In this document: in pieces, positions 34,041 to 43,563 of the stretch | Layout: each line of letters begins with the position of its first letter | How positions within the stretch are numbered: the stretch's first letter is position 1 | Assembly: GCA_036382775.1 (NCBI GenBank) | Contig: DASVHD010000026.1 | Coordinates: 1-57,557 of the forward strand | DNA from: a bacterium | GTDB lineage: Bacteria > Hydrothermota > Tepidihabitantia > SM23-42 > JAOAFX01 | Length of the DNA stretch: 57,557 nt | Reading direction: 5' to 3' | Made by a program: the position numbers and the translations under genes | Notes under the pieces: model-generated | Told to the model about the DNA's origin: nothing | Database searches by the model: none | What the model saw: only the letters and a program-made list of their open reading frames with translations

Positions 34041-35096
34041 GTGGCATTTACAATTGGATCATTTTTTCGATCGATAAAGGGTTATTTTATGAGTGATATC
34101 GCCATCGATCTGGGTACCTGCACGACTTTGATCTATATCAACGACCGCGGCATCGTGCTCAATGAACCGACCGTGGTCGCGATCGACACACGGAGCAAAA
34201 AGTATCTAGCCGTCGGCGATGAAGCAAAAAAGATGCTGGGCAAAACGCCCGAGAACATCAAGGCGATCAGGCCCATGAAGGACGGGGTAATCGCCGATTT
34301 CGAAATGGTGGAACTGCTCTTGCGCGTATTCATAGAGAAGGTCCAGAAAAAAAGACTGCTCACGAGGCCACGGATCATCATCTGCGTTCCCTCAGGCATT
34401 ACCGAAGTGGAAAAACGCGCTGTTCGCGATTCTGCCGAAGCCGCCGGCGCCCGGGAAGTATACCTGGTCTCGGAACCAATTGCTGCGGCCATCGGCATTA
34501 ACCTGCCGGTCCACCTCCCCACCGGCAACATGGTAATCGACATCGGCGGCGGAACCACGGAGATCGCTGTTATAGCGCTCTCCGGCATCGTCACCAACAA
34601 CTCGATCCGGGTGGCCGGCGATGAAATGGACGATGCCATCGTTCAATTCATAAAAAAGAATTATAACCTCATCATCGGCGAACAAACCGCGGAAGAGATC
34701 AAGATCGCGATCGGCAACGCGTTCCCGACCGAGGAAGATAAGACCATCGAGGTCCGGGGCCGCGATCTCGTAGTGGGGATCCCCAAGACCATAAAATTCA
34801 CCAGCCATGAAGTCCGGGAAGCCATCCAGGAACCGCTTTCCATGATCATTGAAGCGATCCGCTTGACCCTGGAACGGACCCCGCCGGAACTGGCGGCCGA
34901 TATCGTGAACGCGGGCATTTATATGACCGGCGGCAGTTCCATGCTCCGCGGGTTTGACGCGCTGATCAGAGAAGAAACCAACCTGCCGGTCACCGTGGCG
35001 GAAGAACCGAACAAGGCGGTCGTGCTGGGCGCGGGCCGGATTCTGGAGGACATGCCTAAATTTGAAAAGGTGATCCTGAGTTTGAAACGAGAGTAG
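34041..35096 (+). CDS. mreB: Rod shape-determining protein MreB
   Basis: A 351-aa bacterial actin. Nucleotide-binding motifs: IAIDLGTCTTLIY, VIDIGGGTTEIAVI and YMTGGSSMLRGF. Residues 1-16 (FTIGSFFRSIKGYF) look like the amphipathic membrane-anchoring helix of E. coli-type MreB. Start GTG 34041, 7 nt after AGGAGG, keeps this helix; a later ATG at 34089 would remove it. MreB filaments guide the elongasome. It is first in an operon with mreC, mreD, mrdA and rodA, so the cell is presumably a rod. Confidence 0.97.
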   Translation: MAFTIGSFFRSIKGYFMSDIAIDLGTCTTLIYINDRGIVLNEPTVVAIDTRSKKYLAVGDEAKKMLGKTPENIKAIRPMKDGVIADFEMVELLLRVFIEKVQKKRLLTRPRIIICVPSGITEVEKRAVRDSAEAAGAREVYLVSEPIAAAIGINLPVHLPTGNMVIDIGGGTTEIAVIALSGIVTNNSIRVAGDEMDDAIVQFIKKNYNLIIGEQTAEEIKIAIGNAFPTEEDKTIEVRGRDLVVGIPKTIKFTSHEVREAIQEPLSMIIEAIRLTLERTPPELAADIVNAGIYMTGGSSMLRGFDALIREETNLPVTVAEEPNKAVVLGAGRILEDMPKFEKVILSLKRE

Positions 35097-35100
35097 TTAT

Positions 35101-35913
35101 TTGTTACGCAATCAACTCGTACTTTCCATCTGCCTTGCCTTCATAGCGATCATTCTCATGCTGGTCAATGATCAGGCGAGCCTGAATATCTCGGCCGAGC
35201 TGTCGCCGTTCCTGCTTTTTCCGCTAAGAACTGCGGGCAGCTATATCCAATTCCTGTCCGTATCCCGCAGTCGCATCAATGACCTCGAGATCCAGATCAG
35301 CGAACTGGGCCTGGAAAACACCCGGCTTAGGAAAAAGCTGCAGACCGACAGCGTTGAGCTGGTCCCATCGGCGTACCGTTTCATTACGGCGCACATCATA
35401 GGTCGGGATCCGTCGGATTTCAACGGTTTTTTGTATATCGACAAAGGCAAAAAAGACAGCCTTTACGCCAATCAACCGGTGGTCATCGCGGGCCGGCTGG
35501 TCGGCAAGATCAAACAAGTCGGCGGCAACTACAGCATCATCGAGACGATCGAAAATAGGAATATTGCGATCAGCGCATTTGACGGACGGTCCGGTATCAA
35601 CGGCATCGTCAGATACCACGACGGGCTGAGCCTTGATTACGTGAAGATCAGCGATGACATAACTGCGGGAGACTCGATATACACGTCGGGGATGAGCGAG
35701 ACCTTTCCCCCCGGGATACTGATTGGGAGCGTGGCGAGCACATATGAAACCGGCAACCTTCTTTTCAAAAGTGTGGAATTGACGCCCGGCATCCAGATCA
35801 ACCGGCTATACTACGTCCACATCCTGGTCCAGTCAGAAAGTACAAGCATGCCGGATCAGGTCATCATTGATATCAGACCAACCAGAGCTCCCGAGCCGAA
35901 CTCGAACCCATGA
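35101..35913 (+). CDS. mreC: Rod shape-determining protein MreC
   Basis: A 270-aa protein with one N-terminal membrane segment (LVLSICLAFIAIILMLV), a coiled coil at ~55-85 and the periplasmic beta-barrel domain (IIGRDPSDFNGFLYIDKGKK, then VIAGRLVGKIKQVGGNYSII). MreC activates PBP2 in the elongasome. The start is TTG 35101, 4 nt after mreB, without a clear ribosome binding site. Its stop overlaps the mreD start in ATGA. Confidence 0.9.
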   Translation: MLRNQLVLSICLAFIAIILMLVNDQASLNISAELSPFLLFPLRTAGSYIQFLSVSRSRINDLEIQISELGLENTRLRKKLQTDSVELVPSAYRFITAHIIGRDPSDFNGFLYIDKGKKDSLYANQPVVIAGRLVGKIKQVGGNYSIIETIENRNIAISAFDGRSGINGIVRYHDGLSLDYVKISDDITAGDSIYTSGMSETFPPGILIGSVASTYETGNLLFKSVELTPGIQINRLYYVHILVQSESTSMPDQVIIDIRPTRAPEPNSNP

Positions 35914-36329
35914 GATATATCGCTTATATCGCGCTACTGTACCTGTTCTTGCCGTTAAACCACCTGCTTGACCTGGTAACGGTCATGCTTTTTTTCATCA
36001 TCTTCAACGAAAATGATTGGTTCGCCATTCTATTTTCATTCTTTGCCGGCCTGCTCATCGACCTTTACAATCCGACATTCCTCGGTCTCAATGCGCTCAC
36101 CTATACCATTCTGGCGCAGGTCCTCCTGTATGTCAAACGATTCGTGGCCCGGGATCTGATCACGGTCCTCCTTGCTTTTGCCGTATTTTTCCTGCTGAAG
36201 GTGATCCTGGTCACGGTCGTTACCGGAAGTAAGATCACGCCGGCTCCGCTGATCCTCACGGTTGCAGCCTGCGTGCCTTTGTATCTTACGGCGAATAAAC
36301 TCGTGTTTCGCACATGGCTGAGGCACTGA
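35910..36329 (+). CDS. mreD: Rod shape-determining protein MreD
   Basis: A 139-aa, strongly hydrophobic protein with about five membrane segments, including ILFSFFAGLLIDLYNPTFLG, the most conserved MreD stretch. It belongs to the elongasome membrane core with MreC and RodA. Start ATG shares ATGA with the end of mreC, and its end overlaps the next gene by 16 nt. The small size is normal. Confidence 0.88.
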   Translation: MRYIAYIALLYLFLPLNHLLDLVTVMLFFIIFNENDWFAILFSFFAGLLIDLYNPTFLGLNALTYTILAQVLLYVKRFVARDLITVLLAFAVFFLLKVILVTVVTGSKITPAPLILTVAACVPLYLTANKLVFRTWLRH

Positions 36330-38032
36330 AAAGGTTCCGGCTGGTCAGATTTGCGCTTTTCTTTTTTTTTGGACTGATCCTCGTTTTCAGCATCCGCCTT
36401 CAGGTCATCGATGGTAGAAAATATTACCGGCTGTCAGAAGAAAACCGCATAAAGAAAAAGTTCGTGCCGGCGCCGCGCGGTATTATCTATGACCGCGAGG
36501 GCCGCGTGATCGCCAATTCACGACCGGGTTTTTATGTATCGGTCATACCGGCGCTGGTGGATGACCAATCGCTGAGCGCACTCGCTCGGATCCTGAAAAT
36601 CGAGCTGACGGCGATTAAGGACAAGATGGCAATGGAAAAAAATCCCTATATTTCGGTCAAGATCGCACATGACATCGAGTTTGGACAGCTTTCGATCATT
36701 GAAGAGTTACACGAAAACCTGACTGGCGTAGAGGTCGGGGTTGAACCAGTGCGCAACTACCCGTATAAGGCCGCGCTCGCGCATCTGATCGGGTATGTCG
36801 GCGAAGCCACTTCAAAAGAATTGAGATCGACGGACGATTACATCATCGGTGATTACATCGGCCGCATGGGCATTGAAGCGCAGTATGAAAGTAAACTTAA
36901 AGGCACCAATGGCATTGAATATATTGAGGTCGACGCCCGAGGCCGGGAGGTCGGCGATGTGCTTGACAAACGGCCAGTCCCGGTCATTCCCGGGAACGAT
37001 CTTTATACCACGATCGACCTGGCGCTTACCGAGTCCACCGCCACTTACCTGAGCGATTATGAGCGCGCGGCCGCAGTAGTCATCGTCCCATCGACGGGCG
37101 AAGTGCTGGTATTGTATTCCAAACCGGGATTCGATCCAAACGGCTTCATCCATGGCTTGCGATACGATGAATGGCAGTTGTTGTATAACTCCCCGGACGC
37201 GTGCATGTACAACCGCGCGATCATGAGCTGCTACCCGCCCGGTTCCACGTTCAAGCCTTTTGTCGCCCTGTCGGCGCTCGATGCCGGCATGGTGACAGAA
37301 AACCGGTACTTCGAATCTTGTGCCGGTTCATACCGGCTGGGGAACCGAAGGTTCGGCTGCTGGAAAAAACATGGCCGCCTGCCCCTGGTAGACGCCATCA
37401 TCCAGTCGTGCGATGTTTATTTTTACCAGCTGGGCAGGTTCACGGGCGTGGACACGATCGCTTCCCGGTCGGCAGCCGCCGGTTTCGGAAAAAAGACCGG
37501 CATCGATCTGCCCCAGGAGAAAGCCGGGATCATGCCGGACCGCGCGTGGTTTGTTTCGCGCTATACGAAATACTGGACCGAAGGTCACGTGCTGAATCTG
37601 AGTATCGGGCAGGGTGACCTCCTTGTCACACCCTTACAATTGGCCTGTTCTTATCTGGTCTTTGCCAATGACGGCACGATACCGATACCGCATCTTGTTC
37701 TGGGGGCAAAATCGATGTTTCGCAAGACCGGTTTATCCCGCGAGGCCATAGAGGTGGTGAAAAAAGGATTGTTCGGCGTCGTAGCCGCAGGCACCGGTGT
37801 CCTGGCCCGCGTCGAAAATATCGAGGTGGGAGGGAAAACCGGAACCGCCGAGAATCCACACGGGGACGACCATTCACTGTTTGTCGGTTATGCTCCGGTC
37901 GAGCATCCCGATATTCTGGTCTGCATAGTCGTCGAGAATGCCGGACACGGCGGCAGCGTCGCAGCGCCGATCGCCGGACGGATCATGAAAGTATATTTCG
38001 CTAACAAGGACAGCGTTCATGGGTCGAACTGA
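36314..38032 (+). CDS. mrdA: Penicillin-binding protein 2 (elongasome transpeptidase)
   Basis: A 572-aa class B PBP. One membrane anchor (FALFFFFGLILVFSI) is followed by the pedestal with APRGIIYDREGRVIANSRPG and the transpeptidase domain. Active-site motifs: PGSTFK with Ser311 and Lys314, SCD (IIQSCDVYFYQLG) as the SxN/D motif, and KTG from Lys508. It cross-links new peptidoglycan during elongation and pairs with the RodA polymerase encoded next. It overlaps mreD by 16 nt and rodA by 14 nt. Confidence 0.95.
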   Translation: MAEALKRFRLVRFALFFFFGLILVFSIRLQVIDGRKYYRLSEENRIKKKFVPAPRGIIYDREGRVIANSRPGFYVSVIPALVDDQSLSALARILKIELTAIKDKMAMEKNPYISVKIAHDIEFGQLSIIEELHENLTGVEVGVEPVRNYPYKAALAHLIGYVGEATSKELRSTDDYIIGDYIGRMGIEAQYESKLKGTNGIEYIEVDARGREVGDVLDKRPVPVIPGNDLYTTIDLALTESTATYLSDYERAAAVVIVPSTGEVLVLYSKPGFDPNGFIHGLRYDEWQLLYNSPDACMYNRAIMSCYPPGSTFKPFVALSALDAGMVTENRYFESCAGSYRLGNRRFGCWKKHGRLPLVDAIIQSCDVYFYQLGRFTGVDTIASRSAAAGFGKKTGIDLPQEKAGIMPDRAWFVSRYTKYWTEGHVLNLSIGQGDLLVTPLQLACSYLVFANDGTIPIPHLVLGAKSMFRKTGLSREAIEVVKKGLFGVVAAGTGVLARVENIEVGGKTGTAENPHGDDHSLFVGYAPVEHPDILVCIVVENAGHGGSVAAPIAGRIMKVYFANKDSVHGSN

Positions 38033-39194
38033 CACGCGGATCATATTCGCCGCCGTCATCCTGTCGATCATTGGACTGGTCATGATCTTCTCGACCGGCG
38101 GTCTCAACGCGCTGCTCAAGCAGAGTATCTGGCTGGGCATATCGCTGGCAGTCTGCATTGCCTTCGCGCGGATCTCGCCCCGCTTCTGGATCGCCCTGTC
38201 ACCGTACGTCTATTTCGTGGTTGTGGTTCTGCTGCTGCTAATATTCTTTGCTTCCAGTGGTTATCCCCGGCGCTGGTTCCATTTGGGAGAAATATCGATA
38301 CAGCCGTCGGAGTTCGCGAAGCTGGGCACTATTATCTTCCTCGCGGCATATCTGGCAAGGCAGAAAAAATTCGAAAAGTTCACTCATATGCTCATACCAC
38401 TGGTCATCATCAGCCTGCCGGCGGCACTGGTTTTCGTCGAACCGGATCTGGGCGCAGCCCAGATATTCTTCCCCATTTTAGTGGTCATGTTTTTCTGGGC
38501 GGGGATGCCTGGCGCCAAGATCTTCATTTTCTTCTCGCCCTTGCTGTCGGCCATCGCCAGCTTTTCCATCTACCTATGGGTCGTCTACATCGCCGGCTTC
38601 GTAGTGTTTTTAGCGCTGAGGAAAAAACTGAGTGACCTGGTGTACGGCCTGATCACCAATCCTCTTGCCGGCCTCATGATGCCCGTCATATGGAACTCTC
38701 TGAAGGTATACCAGCAGAAAAGGATCATCTCTTTTCTCGCGCCCTGGCTCGATCCGCGCGGCATGTCATGGCAGGTGATCCAGTCCAAGATCGCGATCGG
38801 TTCAGGACGCATCCTGGGCAAAGGATTCCTGGCGGGCACGCAGAAAAAATTCGAATTCCTGCCGGAACGGCACACGGATTTCATATTCAGCTGCATCGGC
38901 GAGGAATTCGGCCTGATCGGCATCATCGTGGTACTCGCGCTATACACTTTCATGCTGTACCGGATCCTGGATCTCGCCCAGGAGGCGAGAAACAGATTCG
39001 CGAGCATATTCACCATCGGCGTTTTCACGTGGTTCGCTTACCAGACCGTCATCAATACCGGCATGACCATGGGGCTCCTGCCCATCACCGGCGTACCCCT
39101 GCCGTTCATCAGTTACGGAGGGTCCTCGCTCCTGGCGTGTTTCCTGGCGGTCGGCATGCTGCTCTCCATATCTCGCACCAGACTGGAGTATTAG
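38019..39194 (+). CDS. rodA: Peptidoglycan glycosyltransferase RodA
   Basis: A 391-aa SEDS-family membrane protein with about ten membrane segments. Family signatures: PRRWFHLGEISIQPSEFAKL, VFVEPDLGAAQIFFPI, FLPERHTDFIFSCIGEEFGL and GVPLPFISYGGSSLLACF. It polymerises lipid II into glycan strands, with PBP2 as partner. Last gene of the shape operon. Confidence 0.95.
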   Translation: MGRTDTRIIFAAVILSIIGLVMIFSTGGLNALLKQSIWLGISLAVCIAFARISPRFWIALSPYVYFVVVVLLLLIFFASSGYPRRWFHLGEISIQPSEFAKLGTIIFLAAYLARQKKFEKFTHMLIPLVIISLPAALVFVEPDLGAAQIFFPILVVMFFWAGMPGAKIFIFFSPLLSAIASFSIYLWVVYIAGFVVFLALRKKLSDLVYGLITNPLAGLMMPVIWNSLKVYQQKRIISFLAPWLDPRGMSWQVIQSKIAIGSGRILGKGFLAGTQKKFEFLPERHTDFIFSCIGEEFGLIGIIVVLALYTFMLYRILDLAQEARNRFASIFTIGVFTWFAYQTVINTGMTMGLLPITGVPLPFISYGGSSLLACFLAVGMLLSISRTRLEY

Positions 39195-39217
39195 GATTCG
39201 GTTCCGCTGCCCACCCA

Positions 39218-39245
39218 TTGACGAACCACCATTTACGGATATAAT
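39218..39245 (+). promoter_or_regulatory. Promoter of pepA
   Basis: TTGACG (39218-39223), 16 bp, TATAAT (39240-39245). The ~65-nt leader ends in AAAAGGAG before the ATG at 39318 and contains several irregular ATTCG words. Confidence 0.7.
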
Positions 39246-39317
39246 GCTTCCACGTCTATACCATTCGTTTTATTCGTATTCTTTCATTCGGTTAATTCGT
39301 AATGAAAAGGAGTTTAA

Positions 39318-40811
39318 ATGAAAATTAAGGTCGTCAATAAATCCATTCTTGATTTTGACGGGGATCTAGTGATCGTGAATCTTTTTGAAGGCGTGAAAAA
39401 ACCGGGCGGTGCCACCGGCGCCGTCGACCGGGCAATGGGCGGTGCCATTTCCAGGGCAATAAACAATGGCGAGATCACCGGGAAACGGGGCGAAACGCTC
39501 ATCATCCACACGCTGGACAAGATCAAGGCGCGACGGGTCATGGTCGTCGGTCTGGGTAAACCGAACGCCTTTGGGCTCGAAAGCATCAGGAAAGCGGCCG
39601 GCGCTGCTGCGCTTGCGGCGAAAAAGGCACACCTGAAAACGATCGCCATGATCGTTCACGGTGCCGGCATCGGCGGTATCGATCCGGAGCAAGGCGCACG
39701 CGCCGCGGTCGAAGGCACGATCCTTGCTCTGTATGAATTCACCGAATACAAAAAACCGGAAATGACCGGTATCGGATCGATATCCATCTTCGAAAGCGAC
39801 CGGGGAAAGTATCCAGCGATAAAGCACGGCGTCGAGACCGGCCGGATCATCGCGGAAGCTCAGAACACAAGCCGTGACCTGAGCAACGAACCGGCGAATA
39901 ACCTGACGCCCGTCCTCCTGGGGCGACGGATCAAAGCCTTTTTAAAAGAGCAGCGCCTGGATAAAAAGATCGCCTGCACGATCCTCGGACCCAGGGAACT
40001 GGCGCTCAAACGTTTGGGCGCGCTGCTTTCGGTCAGCCAGGGCAGCGATCATGAACCCCAATTCATCACTCTGCGATACAAAAAATCCGACCGCCCCTTG
40101 ATCTGCCTGATCGGTAAGACCGTAACGTTCGATTCCGGCGGGATCTCGCTTAAGGATCCGGAAGGCATGCAGCGCATGAAGGGCGACATGTCAGGCGGTG
40201 GCGTGGTCTTCGCGGTCATGGCGGCACTGGCCAGGACCGGTTCAAAGGTCAATGTTATGGCGTTGATCCCGGCGGTCGAGAATATGCCTTCCGGAAGCGC
40301 GTCGCGGCCCGGTGACGTGGTGCGGGCGATGAACGGCAAGACCATCGAGATCATCTCGACCGACGCCGAAGGCAGGATGACGCTGGCCGACGCGATCTGC
40401 TATGCAGAATCCCGGGGGGCAAAGGTCATCGTTGATATCGCCACCCTGACCGGCGGTTCAATGATCGCTTTTGGCGATATCACCGCTGCGGTCATGGGCA
40501 ATGACGCGCGGCTAATTGAGAAACTGCTTACGATCACCCATGAGACCGGCGAAAGGATGTGGGAACTGCCGCTCTTCGAGGAATACGAAGAAAAAATAAA
40601 AAGCGACGTCGCCGACCTGAAGAACTCAGGCGGTCGTGGCGGAGCGCCGATCACCGCTGGCATCTTTCTCAAGGCATTTGTCAAGGACGCACGCTGGGTG
40701 CACATCGATATCGCCGGCAAGGAATTCGCCGATTCCGAAAGATTTTATCAGCCAAAGACCGCGACCGGCTTTGGTGTCAGGACCCTCTTCGAGTTCTGCC
40801 GCCAGATTTAA
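39318..40811 (+). CDS. pepA: Leucyl aminopeptidase (M17)
   Basis: A 497-aa cytosolic aminopeptidase. The N-terminal macro-like domain (~1-160) is followed by the di-metal catalytic domain: GKTVTFDSGGISLKDPEGM with a metal-binding Lys and Asp, MKGDMSGGGVVFAVM, and STDAEGRMTLADAI, which replaces the usual NTDAEGRL. It removes N-terminal residues, preferably Leu, from peptides. With the secreted M6 protease it suggests growth on protein. AAAAGGAG precedes the ATG. It converges with the DUF1028 gene, leaving only 7 bp. Confidence 0.95.
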   Translation: MKIKVVNKSILDFDGDLVIVNLFEGVKKPGGATGAVDRAMGGAISRAINNGEITGKRGETLIIHTLDKIKARRVMVVGLGKPNAFGLESIRKAAGAAALAAKKAHLKTIAMIVHGAGIGGIDPEQGARAAVEGTILALYEFTEYKKPEMTGIGSISIFESDRGKYPAIKHGVETGRIIAEAQNTSRDLSNEPANNLTPVLLGRRIKAFLKEQRLDKKIACTILGPRELALKRLGALLSVSQGSDHEPQFITLRYKKSDRPLICLIGKTVTFDSGGISLKDPEGMQRMKGDMSGGGVVFAVMAALARTGSKVNVMALIPAVENMPSGSASRPGDVVRAMNGKTIEIISTDAEGRMTLADAICYAESRGAKVIVDIATLTGGSMIAFGDITAAVMGNDARLIEKLLTITHETGERMWELPLFEEYEEKIKSDVADLKNSGGRGGAPITAGIFLKAFVKDARWVHIDIAGKEFADSERFYQPKTATGFGVRTLFEFCRQI

Positions 40812-40818
40812 CGAACGG

Positions 40819-41862
40819 TTATTTGGTCTTTTCCCCGCTTTTTGCCTGTTTGTATTTCTGCAGCTGTTTCTTCAAATACTCGCTCGTTGGTTCAAGCTTA
40901 AGCGCCTGCTGTTCCCATTTTACAGCGTTCGAATAATCACCGGCTGAGTAGTACGCTTCAGCGACCGTGTCCATGATGTTCGTGTCTTCGGGTGCCAGCG
41001 CGTTGGCATCAAGCGCCAGACTGATGGCCTTCTCGGGCATGACCTTGCGAGTGGCCAGTGCCCAGGCCAGCGAATTATAGACTTCCGCGTTGTCGACTTT
41101 TTCCTGCGTCATGCGGTCGATGATCATAAGCGCGTATTCGGTCTCCGCGGCACCGCCGTTGTCGAGGTAACTTTCAACCACGAAATTACTTTCCCACAGG
41201 TTATACAGCCGGTCCAGTTCACTGACCGCGGCGGTATCGTCGTCCACGTGAAGATCGACCAGCCGGTCGTATTTTCCTTGATACCCGCCTTTTTCCTTGA
41301 CCACCAGGATCGCGGCCGACTGCCGGCCCCGCTTATCCCCGCCGGCATTATCGCCCGCTTTCAAAGCGCTCATTATCCGGCGCGCCAGCGGACCCGGCGT
41401 TTCCAGGAAAGCTTTTTCCATGGACAAAACCACATCCTCGGAAACAAGGATATTTCCCTGGACCGAATAGTACTCGCCGGTCCGGTGACCGGCCCAGGCA
41501 TTGGCGCCCTTTCCTGTATAAGCCGCGACCTGACCGTCTTTATCGATGATCGCCACCTGCCGGTCATCCCTGCCCGAATCTGCTTTTAACAGCGAATCAA
41601 GAGCGGCCTGCGCCGTAAAACCACTGGCCAGCAATTCTAAGCCATTAACTCCGTAATCGATATTCGCCAGCGCCTGGGTGGCGATCGCGCCGACGTTGAT
41701 TTTTGCCCACGGCACGATGTACCCGACCGCGAAAACCCGGGAAGCGACACCCACCCCCGATTCCTTCGTATCCGGGTCATACGCGACTATCGAGAATGTG
41801 GCAAAAGCGAAATTTGCAACGAACAAAACAGCCGTCAGTGCTGCTGTCGTCCTGCGATCCAT
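40819..41862 (-). CDS. Exported DUF1028 protein with C-terminal TPR
   Basis: A 347-aa protein. A signal peptide (AALTAVLFVANFAFA) precedes a DUF1028 domain (~22-225), recognisable from FSIVAYDPDTKESGVGVASR, VPWAKINVGAIATQA and VQGNILVSEDVV. The Ntn-hydrolase-like fold of this family suggests a hydrolase, but no substrate is known. Two TPR units close it (EVYNSLAWALATRK, then AEAYYSAGDYSNAVKWEQQAL). AAGGAGG lies before the ATG. It is the last gene of the hydrogenase transcription unit, 13 bp after the truncated nth gene. Confidence 0.85.
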   Translation of the reverse strand: MDRRTTAALTAVLFVANFAFATFSIVAYDPDTKESGVGVASRVFAVGYIVPWAKINVGAIATQALANIDYGVNGLELLASGFTAQAALDSLLKADSGRDDRQVAIIDKDGQVAAYTGKGANAWAGHRTGEYYSVQGNILVSEDVVLSMEKAFLETPGPLARRIMSALKAGDNAGGDKRGRQSAAILVVKEKGGYQGKYDRLVDLHVDDDTAAVSELDRLYNLWESNFVVESYLDNGGAAETEYALMIIDRMTQEKVDNAEVYNSLAWALATRKVMPEKAISLALDANALAPEDTNIMDTVAEAYYSAGDYSNAVKWEQQALKLEPTSEYLKKQLQKYKQAKSGEKTK

Positions 41863-41875
41863 GGATCCTCCTTTG

Positions 41876-42130
41876 CTATGTTTTTAGCGGTTTCAATATT
41901 TTTTCAAGTTCATCCACGTCTGCGCATGCCAGCTTTTGGGCATCAGGATATTTCGCGAAAAGCACTGGCGTCACAGAATTGACCTTCTTGTCCGTGGTCT
42001 GTGCCGAGAGGATTACGGCGATCAAGAGTTCGAAATTGCTTGTATGGTCAAGTTCGATCTTCGGTTGGGGAAAATGTTTTACCAAACCGGAAAGCATGAA
42101 AGTGGCAGTCAAGTTTATTTTTTTGATCAT
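41876..42130 (-). pseudogene. nth: Truncated endonuclease III (N-terminal part only)
   Basis: Only 84 residues, matching the N-terminal helices of endonuclease III: FPQPKIELDHTSNFELLIAVILSAQTTDKKVN and VTPVLFAKYPDAQKLACADVDELEKILKPLKT. The full enzyme has ~210 residues. The helix-hairpin-helix, the catalytic Lys/Asp and the four Cys of the [4Fe-4S] cluster are all missing: the frame stops where the family continues with a GFYRNKAKNI-like segment. The next gene follows at once, so no downstream remainder is present. Excision or base-repair activity is not expected. Confidence 0.8.
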
Positions 42131-42153
42131 ACCCTGTGGAGCGTAATAGAAGG

Positions 42154-43563
42154 TTATCTTAGAATCTGCTGGGTTATGTTAGCGATCATGTCGACCGGGT
42201 AGCGGAGCAATCCGACGGTCAAAAGCGAGAGGATTCCGAGGATGACCACCACCAGCGACATCAGGTCAAATTTTCTGCCTGCCTTAAGATCAATGGGCAC
42301 CCCCATAAAAACGATTGTCCAGAGACGCATCATGTACAAAATACTTAAGACAGCGGCAAGCCCAATGCCCAGCGCGACAAAAAGATTATGCTGCTGGAGG
42401 GCGCCAAGGATGATCAATACTTTGGCAAAAAATCCGCCAAAGGGCGGAATGCCCATTATGGATAGCGCACAAAGCAGAAAACCAAAACCATCAGCGGGGA
42501 AGAGTCTTGCCATTCCGCGTAATTTCCTGATATCGCGTTCCTTCGCATAATGATCAATAACGCCGACGCCAAGGAACAATCCTGCCTTGGCGATACCATG
42601 TGCTAAAATGTAAAAAAGAGCGCCCGCGACCGCGGCCGGATTGCCTAATGTAAAACCGATCAGGATCAATCCGATCTGGCTGATGGTGGAATAAGCGAGG
42701 ATGCGCTTCATATCGTTTTCCACGAGCGCAGCGCAGGCCGTCACTATCACGCCGATCAGAAGCAGCACCAGGAAAAACCCGTTGAACCCTGGCGGCAAGA
42801 CCAGGGCGGTGAGAAAGATCCGGGCGAACGCGAACGCCCCGATCTTGACAAGGACTGCGGCATGCAGCAGGGCGGTGACCGGTGTCGGTGCGACGCCGGC
42901 GTCCGGCAGCCAGGTTTGTAAAGGCACCTGAGCGGATTTAGCGATTATGCCGATGACTATCAGTAAAGCCACGCCGAATGTCGGGACCACGCCCTGCAAT
43001 TGGGTAAGGTTTAAAGTATGTGTCTTTTGAAAGAGAAGTTCGAAACCGATGAGCATGCATGCGGAACCAGCGATCGTGATGATAAAAGCCTTATCAGCGT
43101 TCACTAAATGCTGCGGTTCGTTGCGATGATGCCCGATCAAACGCCAGGAGCAGATGGCGGTCATTTCCCAGAATATGTACATGAGTATCAGGTTGCATGA
43201 GTAGACCAGCCCCATCATGGAACCGATAAAGAGCAAAACAAAGTAGTAGTACTCGCTTTGATGCTCATCGTCCCTCATATACCCGATCGAATAGATCACG
43301 ATCAGCGCTCCGACCAAAGAAGAAACAAAAGCCATGAAAGACGACAGCGCGTCGGCCCTGAGGAAGAGGTCGAATCCGGGGATAAAAGGCACATGCCATG
43401 TATAGACATTGCCAAGCAGGTTTTGGGCAAGACGCAAAACCGAAAGAAGACACGTAAAGGCAGTGATCGCCACCGCCAGCGCCCTTTGGACACTACGCCA
43501 GCGGCCGAAGCAAAGGACAATGAAAGCGCCCAGGATCGGAATAAGTATCGTCGCGATCATCAA
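42154..43563 (-). CDS. Antiporter-like membrane subunit of the group 4 hydrogenase (NuoL/M/N family), canonical copy
   Basis: A 469-aa membrane protein with about 14 helices. It keeps the charged residues known to drive proton transfer in this family: Glu133 in the TM5 segment IFWEMTAICSW, Lys209 in IIAKSAQVPLQTWLPDA, and Lys240 in HAAVLVKIGAFAF. These match NuoM Glu144, Lys234 and Lys265 by motif. It is the last hydrogenase gene; its start overlaps the stop of the 830-aa subunit in ATGA. It is likely the one fully competent ion pump of the three. Confidence 0.9.
   Translation of the reverse strand: MMIATILIPILGAFIVLCFGRWRSVQRALAVAITAFTCLLSVLRLAQNLLGNVYTWHVPFIPGFDLFLRADALSSFMAFVSSLVGALIVIYSIGYMRDDEHQSEYYYFVLLFIGSMMGLVYSCNLILMYIFWEMTAICSWRLIGHHRNEPQHLVNADKAFIITIAGSACMLIGFELLFQKTHTLNLTQLQGVVPTFGVALLIVIGIIAKSAQVPLQTWLPDAGVAPTPVTALLHAAVLVKIGAFAFARIFLTALVLPPGFNGFFLVLLLIGVIVTACAALVENDMKRILAYSTISQIGLILIGFTLGNPAAVAGALFYILAHGIAKAGLFLGVGVIDHYAKERDIRKLRGMARLFPADGFGFLLCALSIMGIPPFGGFFAKVLIILGALQQHNLFVALGIGLAAVLSILYMMRLWTIVFMGVPIDLKAGRKFDLMSLVVVILGILSLLTVGLLRYPVDMIANITQQILR

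Noticed and set aside
34041-34088. The 16-residue N-terminal extension of MreB as a misplaced start
   Set aside because: AGGAGG is correctly spaced to GTG 34041 and the extension is a plausible amphipathic membrane helix as in other MreB proteins.
37400-37425. SCD in place of the SxN motif of PBP2 as a sign of inactivity
   Set aside because: PBP2 proteins of the elongasome commonly have Asp at this place (for example SSD), so the enzyme should be active.
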